Positions 44,251 through 54,679 are shown, counted from the stretch's first letter. The stretch is DNA of 64,000 nucleotides from Roridomyces roridus (GCA_029378245.1 JARKIF010000002.1:3348001-3412000); one strand, 5' to 3'. Notes: generated by a model from the letters alone, not told the origin. A program made the numbers and translations.

Positions 44251-45290
44251 GTATTGAATTTCCGTGGACTTTGATAACTGTAGTGATAGTCTGTTCTGTA
44301 TCCTGTATCACAATTCTATTTGACTTGAATTCTGTTCAAAAATCTTTGCGACAACGAGACCATGGCTCGGGATCGAATCGAACGAACAGTTTTTGCGGCA
44401 TGGATCGACAAATTACACGGATGACTCGCAAATGTGGGACCACCCAACCGAACCTTTCCAGTCATTTTGAAAAGTGGTCCAATACCAGCGCTCACCAGGA
44501 TGCTGGGAAACAAAAATATATACTGGGTGAGCCACAATATGGCTCAGGCTCGAATCGAACGAACAGTTTCTGCGTGAGGCTGGAGGCAATCTGCTCTTAT
44601 TCGCAGATCTGGGACCACGCAACCGAACCTTTCCAGTCGCAGTTGAGAAGTGATCCAATACCTGCAGCGTTTTGGTTTGACGAGTCACGAAAAGAAAAGG
44701 TGATATAGATCACCCCATAACCCCTCATGGCCCGAACACTCTCTGCGTGAAGTTTTGAAAATGTGGGACCACCAAACCGAACCTGTCCAACCCGAATTGG
44801 TAAGTGATCCAATAGCAGTGTGTGTCCTCACGACGCCGGCAAGAAAAATTATTTTATGACACCCGTATGCAACCACATGGCCCGGGCTCGAATCGAACGA
44901 ACTCTTCCCGCGTAAGGCAATGTAACGCCATCGTACTGTTGGCAAATGTGGGACCACCCAACCGAACCTCTCCAGTGTTGCTCGGAACGTGATTCAACGG
45001 AAGACTTGTACCCGAGAGGGAAAAATCGAAATCGAACCGGTACCAAGATGTCCATGGCCTGGGTTCAAATTGAACGAGTCCCAGCCCCCGAGAGGTCCTG
45101 GACGTGTACGTATCCTTTTGACCGATTCTGTCCAAAAACTTGTTCACCCCGCCCAACGGCTCGGGCTCGGGCTCGAATCGAACGAACGTTTCTGCGTGGA
45201 GGTATTGAACGGTTTCTTCCCACTTATTCGCAGATCTGGGGCCACCCACCGAGCCTCTCTAATCCGAGTTGCAAAGTGATTCAATACCTG
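44251..45290 (-). repeat. Head-to-tail array of tRNA-like repeats (left part)
   Basis: Six minus-strand copies: 44361-44457, 44539-44630, 44726-44785 (T-arm lost), 44876-44970, 45054-45110 (partial) and 45157-45255, at 105-190 bp spacing. Shared parts on the minus strand are GGTTCGG..CCGAGCC-type acceptor halves, TGGG-TGGT-CCCA, a TCTGCG/CGCAGA-type stem, and T-loop TTCGATT. Each copy is preceded by a conserved leader (minus strand TTGGATCACTT..). The array is split by the Mutator-like element and resumes at 49.88 kb. Confidence 0.75.
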
Positions 45291-45627
45291 TAGACCGGAG
45301 CCGGTCTGTCTATGAACAAGTGTCGATAGACAGACCGGTCGATCTGAGTTTAAATTCGGGGTGCTCCCGATCAATGATTAATTAATCCATATAAGGCTAT
45401 TCGGCACCTCGCCGAAGCGCACGTGTAAACACCTTGCAAAGTCTTCCCCTTGTCTTCCCCCATCCTCTAAAATCCCCTTGGCCTCCCCCACCTCTGACAT
45501 TCCCAAAAAGGAAATCCGGAGAACAAAGGCAGCCGCCATGGTTACGAGTCGGTTACGAGTAAATAGATTCTTAGACTATACACCACATTTTCTGTCTGCG
45601 AATAAAGCAAGAATAAAGACTTTCATT

Positions 45628-48600
45628 TCACTCCGCCGCGCGCCCGCCTTCACCGCCGTCTGCCATTTCTTCGCGCCTCGGAGGTCGGGGCCGATAGAAC
45701 ATCGCCGATCCGATTGATTTATCCCACGTCGAAGGTGTCGTGCCTCGTGTCGATCTCTTCTCCTTCGACAAGCACGCCTTCGCCAGGCGCAGGAACGACG
45801 CGCCCTCGCGTTGCAGCGCCTGGAGCATACGCTGGTCCCGGAACTGCCGCTGGTACTTCAGGCCCTCCGCAAACTGGATCAACGTGTCAATGCCATCATC
45901 CATCGCTTCCACGAATGTCTGCCCGTCTTCCTCCAGCTTCTGCGTGTCCACCACATCGTCGTCGTCATCGTCATCTTCAAAGTCCGACATGCCCCCGCCC
46001 CCGTGTCCTGCGCGTCGTGGAGGCTCATCTTCATCACTGTCCGTTCCAGCCATTGCCGTCGTGTCGGCGTCAGTGGAGCCAGTTCCGTCAGCCGCGGGTC
46101 GCAGTGACGGATGCGCCCAGAACGGCACGGTTCGTTGTCTCTTCACCTCGAGGAAGAACACCGGAGGCACGCGCCGGTAACCCTGTACAACGTGTTTGCA
46201 GATGAGAAAGCGCGAGATGGCAAAGGCCGGACAGGTACACAGCCCTTTCTTCATGTCTGTCTTGTACGCAGGATTGACGGGTAGCGTGATAGGTCTCTTC
46301 TCAAGCTTCCGCCACTCGCGCTTGAAGTCCTTCCGCCAACAAGGAAGCTCGCGGTACCTCCCTGTCTCGACCAGTAGTCGTTCAAGTTTCCGATAATACG
46401 TCGGCGCCATCTTGGCAACGAGGACCCAGGTTACCAGATCGCAGCGTGGCATATGGAAATGGTGCAGAAAATCGTGTTTGATACGGCGCCAGCTGGGATA
46501 ACAGTGAGTCAATGTCAAGACGAGTGGCATGTGGTACTTACTGGCTTTCCAGCATCATGGTCGTCTTGAGCACCGGAATTTCTTCATGCACACTTCGCGC
46601 CCAGAGCTCCCATCTGGTTGCGCGGTACCAATTCTCCCAAAGGTACGCCCACACCTCAGGGAGATCGTTCTCAACGCAAAATTTATACATTTGCGACACC
46701 GCCCATCGCTTGATGCCCTCTCGACTCGGATGGGCGTAACCGGGGAGCAAGGGATGAGCACAGTAGTGCCGCTCCATCATGTTGATGATAGCGTCTCGGT
46801 ATTCGGCTGGGCAGAAGCGTCTGGGCTTTTTCTCGGGCTCCTGCTCAGCGGGCGGCGATGCAGTAGTACCGGTGTTTTTCGATCCGGCTTTTCCTGCGGC
46901 TGCGCGGGCCCTAATCGCGCGCGTCACTGCCTCGGGGGAGGCTGCATCAGCGAAGCGCGCAGGCACCTTTCTCGCACGGCCTGACCTCGTCCTGGACGTG
47001 CCACCGTCTGTCTCCGTGCCACCTTCCGTCTCCGTGCCATCGACCGGGTCGCTGTCAGGGTCGACGTCACTTCCAGAACCCGCGTCGCTGTCGTCGTCGC
47101 TCTCACTCCCCGGGCGTTGGGTGCCGAGATCGCGTGCTGGGATTCTGATTTGCGTCCCAGAGGGTGCTATTGTTGGCGGACCTGGACCCTGCGATGCGGC
47201 AGCGACGGGAGTGACATTCTCGTGAGTACCCCCCTCATACTCGCCCCGATCTTCCTGACCCCGAGGAATGAAGTCCAGGTCGATGAAGGAGAACTCCGCC
47301 CTGGCACGCGCCGCATCATAGGGTGTTGTTGCGAGCTTCCCGCTCGATAGACGCGTACGTACAGCCCGCCGCAGATGCCACCAACACAAACTGATCTTGG
47401 CATTCCAGGTTTCCAGCAACGTGCCGATTTCCGCCATGTCCTTGTCGACGTGGGTGAATTTAGGGAAGACGCCGTACGTATCGCGAACACATTTGGCCCA
47501 TGCTGTAAGTGCTTTCTTGCGCTTGCCTTGACTGATTGACGTCGCAGTCGACAAGTAGAGATATGAGATCGGGAAACCAGCGCCCTCGTGCTCAGCCATT
47601 ATGCTGTACAGCTCAAGGTGCTTCGAGTTCGTATCGTCTGCCTCGTTGTCAGTTTGGGCTCATCGGGCATATAGGAAAACAACGTACATGTGGCATCGAC
47701 ACCGATCTCAACAACCTTTCCCCGAAGTGGGCCGGCGATCTTCTTCATACCCCAGCAAAGCATCTCGACACCCTCCGGGATGTCCGTCGGCGTGAACAGA
47801 TCAACATCGTCGCCGTACTCCCGCAGCAGCTTCTCCGCCGATAGAAGCTGAGCCTCGTCACGACGCCAGTAGATCTCACTCATTTGGGTCCAAGCGCGGT
47901 GGACTTGAGCGGAGGAAACCTCCGGAAAGCTCGCTTGAACCTTCGTGACCATCGCGACCGGAGTAAGCCATTCGACATTCTCGCGAATCATGTCGATGGC
48001 AGCGGGTGGCATGGACACATCGAAGTAGCAGGTGTGCTTGGTGGCATGAAAGAGAGTGACGGCCACCGTGAGCTCTTCGTCGCAGTTCTTCTTCGGGCGG
48101 CAGCTAATGGAGAGCTTGCTTTTGCAGGGGTACCGTTTCATGCCCACGTTATCTCGGTTGCGGACATCTGGATTCGTCGAGGCCTTGGATTTCTTCTTCC
48201 GTGCTTCGTCTTGACTGCACCAATACCGCGTCCGGTGCCCGGATTTCAGCACTTTGTTGTCCTTGACACTGTGCAGGTAAATAAACCTCGAGCTCGTTCG
48301 AAACGATGGGAGGTACTCACGTAAAACGATAGCCACCTATCTTCCATATCTCAGTAGCCACCATCTGAACACGCTCCTTCGGAGACACCAACGGATCGAC
48401 GGCAATAGTGTATGACCCGGAGAAAGCCACTGGACCACGTTTAAAATGGCCTCGGAAGGCATCGAAGAAGCCCTCAGCGTCCGCAAAGGTCTCCCCTCCG
48501 TCACGCTCTCCTGCGCCGGCGTCGTCTTCCGAGTCTGAGTCCACTGTGGTCCGTGGACGTGTCGAGGGTCGCTCATCGGCATCGTCATCCGCTGGCCGCC

Positions 48601-48841
48601 CTCGTTTCCCACTGTCGGACGCCTGGGTATCGAGAGAAGTATTCGGCTGGGATTTACTAGCGCGTTTCTTGCGTTGCGCGTTGCGATCCTTTTCGCGGCA
48701 AGCGTCGCAGGTCTTTACAGTAGAGTCCAAGGGTAGCTTGTTGTGGCACCACCTCTTGCCGCACTCTTTCGGCGTGCCATTCGTGTCGGCGGGTGATGCT
48801 GGGGGCGGCGCACTATCCATGGACACAAATGTGTAGTTCAT
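45628..48841 (-). CDS. MULE transposase with SWIM zinc finger, intact (1,020 aa)
   Basis: Spliced model: 48841-48321, 48268-47688, 47637-46542, 46492-45628 (3,063 nt; introns 52, 50 and 49 nt; phases agree). Order: an N-terminal Cys pair region (CGKRWC..CDACREK) and a long Asp/Ser/Arg-rich linker; a WRKY-GCM1-like zinc region (YWCSQD, CKSKLSISC, HATKHTC); the catalytic core starting GVDATYDTN (first Asp), AEHEGAGFPISYL, FTHVDKDMAEI (second Asp) and LCWWHLRRAV; an acidic insertion; ESHWRRIKHDFLHHFH; and a SWIM finger CTCPAF..LICKHV. This order is typical of MULE transposases. The third acidic residue could not be placed with confidence because of the insertion. Splicing across DAT|Y and ESH|WRR restores family motifs, supporting the exon edges. 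Confidence 0.9.
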
Positions 48842-48956
48842 GGTCAGAGAGAAGAGATTGGTGGCACGCAGCGCGACGTTGTTTACATAAGACGCGTACA
48901 ATACGAGAAATAATGCTCTAACTCGGGTATGTAGAACAATACAATCATATTCTGAT

Positions 48957-49790
48957 TTGATTTCCTTTTTTGGATGTCAGAGGTGGGGGAGGCGTTGGCT
49001 GGCTCATCCTCTACGCTCTACCGTCTCTTTCTTGCCGCAACGGACTCCCAGATTGCGCTCAAGACCTTCCAGTTCTGCCCGTCCACTGGACCCTCACATC
49101 TGCATATCCGGCCTGGTCCGCAAGACAAAGATGCGGCACACCAACACACCTCAAGAGTCGACGGAGCGGTCTACCGAGAGCTGACGCACGAGCTGGGAGA
49201 GGATGAAGGGGTTGGGCTCAAGGTGTGTCGCAGTCTTCTCCCGCTTCCAAGAGGGTCTCACTGTATACATAGTCGTCGCCACCGTGACCGACACGTCGGT
49301 CGACGGTGACCGCATCCACCCATACGATTCTATGCCAACGACTACCACCGTTGTTTCCTGCTCGTTACACCCTTCGCTCATCACCAGGCCATGTGCCAAG
49401 GCCCTCGGGTGGTCCCTGGACGAGGATGTGTCGGACTTTGGCGCGTCCCTCGTTAGTGCATCGTTGGCCGCTCATCCTCTCCGCGACGCGAGTAGACCTC
49501 AACTTGTGCAACGCTCGGGTTTGGTGCGACTCTTGATCAGTGCTCAGCGCTCGTCGGAAGGTCAAGGCGACCCGAGTGGACTCCGATGGAAGCAGCACGC
49601 TCAGCGCTGTACCTGTACTCGCATTTCTTTCAATGTACGCAGTAGTATGGACCTAACGGTAATAGATTATAATCGTATGTCGACAACGGGGCTGTATTGC
49701 GGGGCTAGCTCGTCGAAGGCCCCAGAGACGAGCAACACTTACACCTGTGCCGAAGTGCCGAATAGCCTTATATGGATTATTAATCATTGA
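48957..49790 (+). other. Possible second ORF region inside the MULE
   Basis: On the strand opposite the transposase, two overlapping frames read like protein: MSEVGEALAGSSSTLYRLFL..RVDGAVYRELTHEL (from 48974) and VFSRFQEGLTVYIVVATVTD (from about 49230). They join only with a frame change near 49200-49230, and no good intron is visible. It may be a captured gene fragment or a decayed accessory gene. I recognise no domain. Confidence 0.3.
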
Positions 49791-49877
49791 TCGGAAGCAC
49801 CCCCAATTCAAACTCAGATCGACCAGCCTGTCTATCGACAGTGAAGCTTTCGATACAACAGGCTGGATTCGAGCCTA

Positions 49878-51274
49878 CAATACCTGCAGCGTTTTGGTTT
49901 GACGAGTCACGGAAGAAAAAGTGATATAGATAACTCTTATGGCTCAGGCTCGAGTCGAAAGAACACTCTCTGCGTGACGCCTCACAACACTTTCACATCA
50001 AATGGGACCACCCAACGGACCCTCGAGTCCAGTGCTGGTTGAAAAGTGAACCAACGGCAGCGTCTCACCCTCACGATTCTGGGAAAAGGAAAACATATGT
50101 CCCCTCCTAGACTCGAGGACCAGTCTGTCTATGAGATGTCTATCGACAACTCATAGACAGACCAGCTCTGGTCTAGTCCCCTCCGGAAAACGCAATATGG
50201 CTCGGAAAAGTGATACAATAGCCGTATTTTGCTCTCTCCGCGGGGAAAAAAATATCCTGAGCCTGCATCATGGCTCGGGCTCGAATCAAACGAACAGTTT
50301 CTGCGTGGAGGTATTGGACCATCTCTTCGAATTATTCGCAGAACTGGGACCATCCAACCGAACCTCTTCAGCTTCAGCTGAAAAGTGATCCAGTAGCGGT
50401 TTTTTTTTTTGCTCTCCCCGCGCGGCAAAGAAAAGGCAGAAATACACGCCCTAAGCGCCATGACTCAGGCTCGAATCGAACGAACACTCCCTGCGTGGAG
50501 GTATTAGACGGTTTCTTCGAATTATTCGCAAATCTGGGACCACCCAACCGAACCTTTCCATCCGAGTTGAGAAATGATCCAATCGCAGCGTTTTGCCCTC
50601 AAGAATTCGAGACAAGAAGCAATGAAAAATCGGTGAGCACCTTTTGATGCGCTGGGCTAGAATACGGAGGTTCATCCAAGGCTAGTAGGTAATCCAACCT
50701 TCTTTCCGAAAACCAAAAGAAAACTCTGCTGCCGGCCTCCCGACGACCAGCAAGGTCCCGCGTCCTTGATCAAGTGAATGACCCCTGTGATTTTTTTTCG
50801 GTGATTTTATGTTTTACTAATCATGCGAATCACCTCTTTACATGGTCCCCAGTCGGACGAGACAGCAGAGCGATGAATGGAGCGGCCCGGGTGAGGTCAT
50901 GAGGTCGATCATGTACCTCGTCCGACTCACCGGTCGATCGACGCTACAGAATAGGATCTCCTGTGCCTTCCTTCCTGTTCACCACGGCGCACTCGAGTAC
51001 CAGGGTCCCAGGACAATATCCTTTTCGATGCATACTCACAGAGAAAAGATGATCATCTTGCAAGTAAGGAGCAGTAGGTCGACCAAAAAGAGACGACTAA
51101 GCGCCGCAAGGCTGGGACTCGAGTCGAACGAAGACCTGCCGAAGGACATGTTCGAATGTTCGAAAGAAGGCGTAGTGCATTGCCAACTTCTGGATAATGT
51201 TCACACATTTACAGGCATCCAATCTTCCCACTCCTGCTACGCCTTCTCGCTCAACTCGTTCCCTGAAAGATACT
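49878..51274 (-). repeat. tRNA-like array (right part) and spacer
   Basis: Minus-strand copies at 49938-50022, 50269-50366 and 50458-50557. The 50269 copy shows acceptor GGTTCGG/CCGAGCC (7 bp with one wobble), TGG..CCA hairpin, third stem TTCTGCG/CGCAGAA (7 bp) and T-arm GTTCG-TTTGATT-CGAGC. A T-arm fragment lies near 51118-51134. The 68-bp MITE at 50108 separates the first two copies. From 50.66 to 51.27 kb no gene is seen. Confidence 0.7.
50108..50175. mobile_element. 68-bp MITE related to the MULE ends
   Basis: The 68-bp foldback TAGACTCGAGGACC..CTCTGGTCTA contains GTCTGTCTATGA and its inverse TCATAGACAGAC, the same palindrome as the MULE terminus. It is flanked by an exact 9-bp duplication GTCCCCTCC (50099-50107 and 50176-50184). 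The matching end motif, TAGAC start and 9-bp duplication make the nearby MULE the likely source of its transposase. Confidence 0.85.
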
Positions 51275-52385
51275 TCAGCACCACACACCACCGACGTAGA
51301 AAAAAGGACGCACGAATACAGCAGCATCGAGCGCCATGCCCAAGTTCTTCTGCAACACAAAAACGGCCCAAAACGCATTTATCCGTTCACCCTCCTCCAC
51401 AGCGTCTCTAGGCAGCGGAAGTGACATGCCCTTTCCCGTCCCAGGGTCTACGTGGGTGTGCGTCTGCGAGTCCGGAGAAGAGCGAATTCGATGTAGGCCT
51501 GCGCCAATGGCAAGTGCAAAGGCTGCCGCTGTGTGTGCGCGCGCCGCGAGAAGGGATCCTGTTCGGAAGAAGAAGTAGCCGAGGAGGACCTTGGCTTGAA
51601 ACGTGTGCAGGAATAGTGAGGGGATGTGCAGGTCGGTGGCGGCGGATTGGAGAGCTTTGCGTTTGAAGTAGTCTCCTCTGCGGATATCGGATGAGAGGCG
51701 TGCTCCCCACAGGTGCATGGCGTAGAGGAGGCCTGCAGAGGGTTTGGATTGGTCTGGAAGACGTATCGAGTGCATGAGTCGCTCCTTGTCGAGGAAGAAG
51801 CCAAATTCAGGGGCGTGGTCGAGAAACTTTTGTATCCTGGGAAAGCAATGAATGCAAGAAAATAAGACAAGATAAAACGAACAAGATGAAGTCAATTGGA
51901 GGCTAGAATGGATGTCAGAATGGGAGTCGTGCACTCGAGCGGTAAACGCACCCCATAATCCACGCTATGGCTCCTCCTTGGTGAATGCGAGTCAAAGAGC
52001 TCGAGGGGACTCGTGTACACATTTAGCGGCACATAGTTGTGCATGGAGTCGGGGGAAGATTGCGGCGAACTCGGCAATGAGGTAAAATCAGCCGGAGCGA
52101 GTGGCGCCGGGGAGAGGCTGAGCTCGGTCTGCGTGTGCAACGGGGAATAAGGATCGAACAGCGTGACAGAGGGTGTGTAGTCGTTGGGATGCTCGAGCTC
52201 GTGGAGCCGTGCCTCGAGACGAGATACAGTGTCTTCAAGTAACTTTGTGCGTGACCGCGTGGATGCGTCGGAGTACTCGCATTGGTCGTCTTTAGGGTTC
52301 GTTCTGCAGGGCCCGCAGATGGGCTTGCAATTGCCTCCGTCACATCTCTGTTAGCGCTGGTCAAGTGACTTTCGACTTCACGCAC

Positions 52386-52398
52386 GATTTTCAGGAAT
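52386..52398 (-). other. 13-nt microexon in TF3
   Basis: Minus strand ATTCCTGAAAATC between a CTTAG acceptor and a GTGCGT donor gives R-FLKI-R inside the zinc cluster, the same as in TF1 apart from one silent T-to-C change. Confidence 0.85.
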
Positions 52399-52514
52399 CT
52401 AAGCGAGGGGTCAATACAAGCCAAAGGGAGTCTAGTCCTGACGCACCTGCAGTTCAAGCATGCTCTGCCTCGCTTCAGTGGTTTGCTCTGGGTCCTAAAG
52501 TGGTTGGTCACACT

Positions 52515-52620
52515 GCGGGCAAAAGCCAGCGAACCCGCACTCAAAGAACCCACTTTTTCCTTCGTCCGGACTAAGGAACTCCAGGGAACCCAAATAAAGG
52601 GTTCGCTGGCTTTTGCCCGC
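52515..52620. repeat. 106-bp foldback (MITE-like) at the TF3 5' end
   Basis: The first 22 bp (from GCGGGCAAAAGCCAGCG) and the last 22 bp (to GCTGGCTTTTGCCCGC) are perfect inverse complements, and the middle is also partly self-complementary. No target duplication is evident. It lies just upstream of the zinc-cluster exon and is open in the TF3 frame. Confidence 0.6.
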
Positions 52621-53085
52621 CGTGTCATCACAGCGGTGGGTGGAAATTGGAAACCAGCTACGGTCAGCACCTGGAATTTATACGCCGCGTACTCGATGGA
52701 TTGCCACGAGCGGCGAATTATGGCTGGCTGACGCCGCACGGGTGGCCACAAGTGGCCACTTCATGGTGGCGGAAATCAAGATTGTTTTTGACGGGTGGCA
52801 GTACATCGCTTCCTGATCCTTTCCTCTCGCTGCGACGCTACCATCGCCGAACCTTGTAACCTCGGGAGGAGAAGGGGCCGACACCGCGTGACGGCGTAAA
52901 CTCGTTTCTCAGTCCAACTTGCGGGCCAACGACGCCGCTGAAAAAGCCTCAAGAACTCGGTGGAGCCTGGAGGAGTCAGGACGTCGTCGACTTCCTGACC
53001 CGGCCTGTGGACAGGCTGCGAATCTACAGTTAGAAGTCGGGCCTACTTCTATGTGTGACTTGCTGCCTCGGCCCTCGGCCGCGCC

Positions 53086-53840
53086 CAGGACTGTGCCATT
53101 GTCCTACGCTCGCCGGATCAAGACCTTGTACAAAGACCCGTTTGTCAAAATGCCGGATACCACTGTATTCGAAACGATCACCTCGACCCTGCCTTCCCAA
53201 ATCCTTTGCCCCAACCTTCGAACCCTTCATTGGGGAATGGACCATCACGACCATTTACCGTACATTCATTTGTTTCTTAGCCCCCGGATCCAGTTTGTCA
53301 ACCTTGACATTCTCACTCCTAACCTCGAGATTCCCGTTCAATCGGGTCTCGCACTTCAATCCCTCAAAAGGCTCCACGTACACTGTGCCTGCAGCCTGGG
53401 CTCGGCTTCGGAAACCCTCCGCCATGCCCCCAGGCCTGCGATATCATAAAGCAACTCGATCAACTTGAGAGCCTCTGGGTTCTTCCTTCCCTCAAGGTTT
53501 TAAACCTTGAATATGCCCTCCTCGCTTTCGCCACATATTGCCGGGATCTCGAAAGCCTCACCCTGTACATTGACGCAGCTGCTGCCATCCCCTCTCCGTC
53601 CGACGGCCATTTTCCTGAAGCGCAACTTGCGCTCCGTCTGTTGAACGTAGATATGTCTCGCATTGGGAGTGAGTTTGAGTCCGTGGGCAAGTTCTTGGTG
53701 CGGCTGTTCCCGCGCCTCGGAAAGATCCAGACGAATAACAGGCTCGGATTGGGTTCGATAGCAGCACGGAAGCGGTGACGACGGAGATGCGGAAGACACG
53801 GTTCAAAAGCTGCTGGGCGAGGGGAAAGGATTTGTGGCAT
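53086..53840 (+). pseudogene. F-box/LRR-type relic: no F-box exon, internal deletion
   Basis: Starts within exon 2 homology (TVPLSYARRIKTLYKDP) and runs to SLKRLHVHCACSLGSASE, then frameshifts at about 53.40 kb. Near 53.50 kb LPSLKVLNLEYA is joined directly to LLAFATYCRDLESLTLYIDAA, skipping about 200 residues present in the 57277 gene, its closest relative here. It ends with RLGKIQT and a degraded tail. There is no F-box exon; the sequence upstream is unrelated. Confidence 0.75.
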
Positions 53841-54679
53841 GATTATGTAGGTTTTTTTTCACTCGTCTGCTTGCTTGCTATTTTAATTTCTGACTGAAGA
53901 CGATAAAAATGAATTTTCAACCTTGGAGCCGCACGGCTCGCATTCGAGTCGAACGAACACCAAGCAGTAGTGGATTCCATGGAGGGAGACATTCGTTGCA
54001 AAGCTCTGGGTTGTGGGCTTGCAAGTACTCTGCTTCAAAGTCAGTAAACCAATATTCAACTCAGATGAAACTTAGATGGCGGTGACGCGCTCACTCCTGA
54101 CCGCGTCACGGATCAACAGGCTACCTCCGGCGATCATTTGTGCACACCGAACAAACGGCCTTCTTGTCTTCTACCCTGATCATCCGAGTTCCCTTCGACA
54201 CAAAATCGCACGTTTTTGGGCTCAGATATGTACGGCACCCCATCCACTTCCGTCAAAACTACTATGGCTTGGTCTTGCCGGTGCTCGAGCATCACCGACG
54301 GTCGACCCGGCGTATTCAATCAGCACTGTCGAGTACACGTCGCTGCCGTGTGTTGTCTGGTTGTTTCTCTGCATGATACTAATTACACACTTTCCTGTAA
54401 ATTACAACGGGCCGTCCGTTGCAGCAAGAATGATTTATTGGCGAGACTCCAGGACTCGTCCGAGTCGAAGCCGTGGTGACAATCGAAGAACTGAGAAGTG
54501 ATCCCGGGCCGGTACGTCGTTGATACAACACATCTGACTTCCTCGACTCACGAGACGGTGACAAGAATTTATTATCTTTGTCTTATCCAGCTGAATCGCC
54601 GAGATTCAATGCAATTCTCGCCCCTTGTCAATAGGCCGGGACGTGTCTCTTCTCTCTTCCCTTGCTCTTCTACCGTCTC
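53841..54679. other. Intergenic with a T-arm relic
   Basis: No gene seen. A degenerate tRNA-like T-arm (GCATTCGAGTCGAACGAAC) lies near 53939-53957. The last ~60 bp before 54680 is C/T-rich, as in the other F-box copies. Confidence 0.35.

Larger units (their letters stand above)
45291..49877 (-). mobile_element. Complete Mutator-like (MULE) DNA transposon, 4,587 bp
   Basis: A 9-bp target duplication CAATACCTG flanks it exactly (45282-45290 and 49878-49886), the Mutator hallmark. The inverted ends start TAGACCGGAGCC and TAGGCTCGAATCC and remain recognisably paired for about 125 bp, including ATCAATGATTAAT and CCATATAAGGCTATTCGGCAC. Each end contains a palindrome (GGTCTGTCTAT..ATAGACAGACC on the left). 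It carries an intact transposase on the minus strand and about 0.9 kb of further sequence. It is inserted in the tRNA-like array. Confidence 0.95.
51275..52628 (-). pseudogene. Zn2Cys6 transcription factor TF3, 3'-truncated
   Basis: Minus-strand exons: zinc-cluster start ending at 52447 (KPLKRGRACLNCR), microexon 52398-52386 (ATTCCTGAAAATC), 52347-51952 (RCDGGNCKPICGPCRTNPKDDQC, then the linker TRSRTKLLEDTVSRLEARLHELE), 51902-51882 region (PPIDFI), and the middle domain from 51836 (KFLDHAPEFGFFLD, ERINAFWAVFVLQKN). Homology to TF1 stops after GMALDAA at about 51.33 kb and unrelated sequence brings a stop at 51275, so the last ~300 residues are lost. The native start is unclear: the only in-frame ATG (52628) lies beyond a 106-bp foldback repeat. 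Zinc cluster and linker are still intact, so a DNA-binding-only product is conceivable but unproven. Confidence 0.75.
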
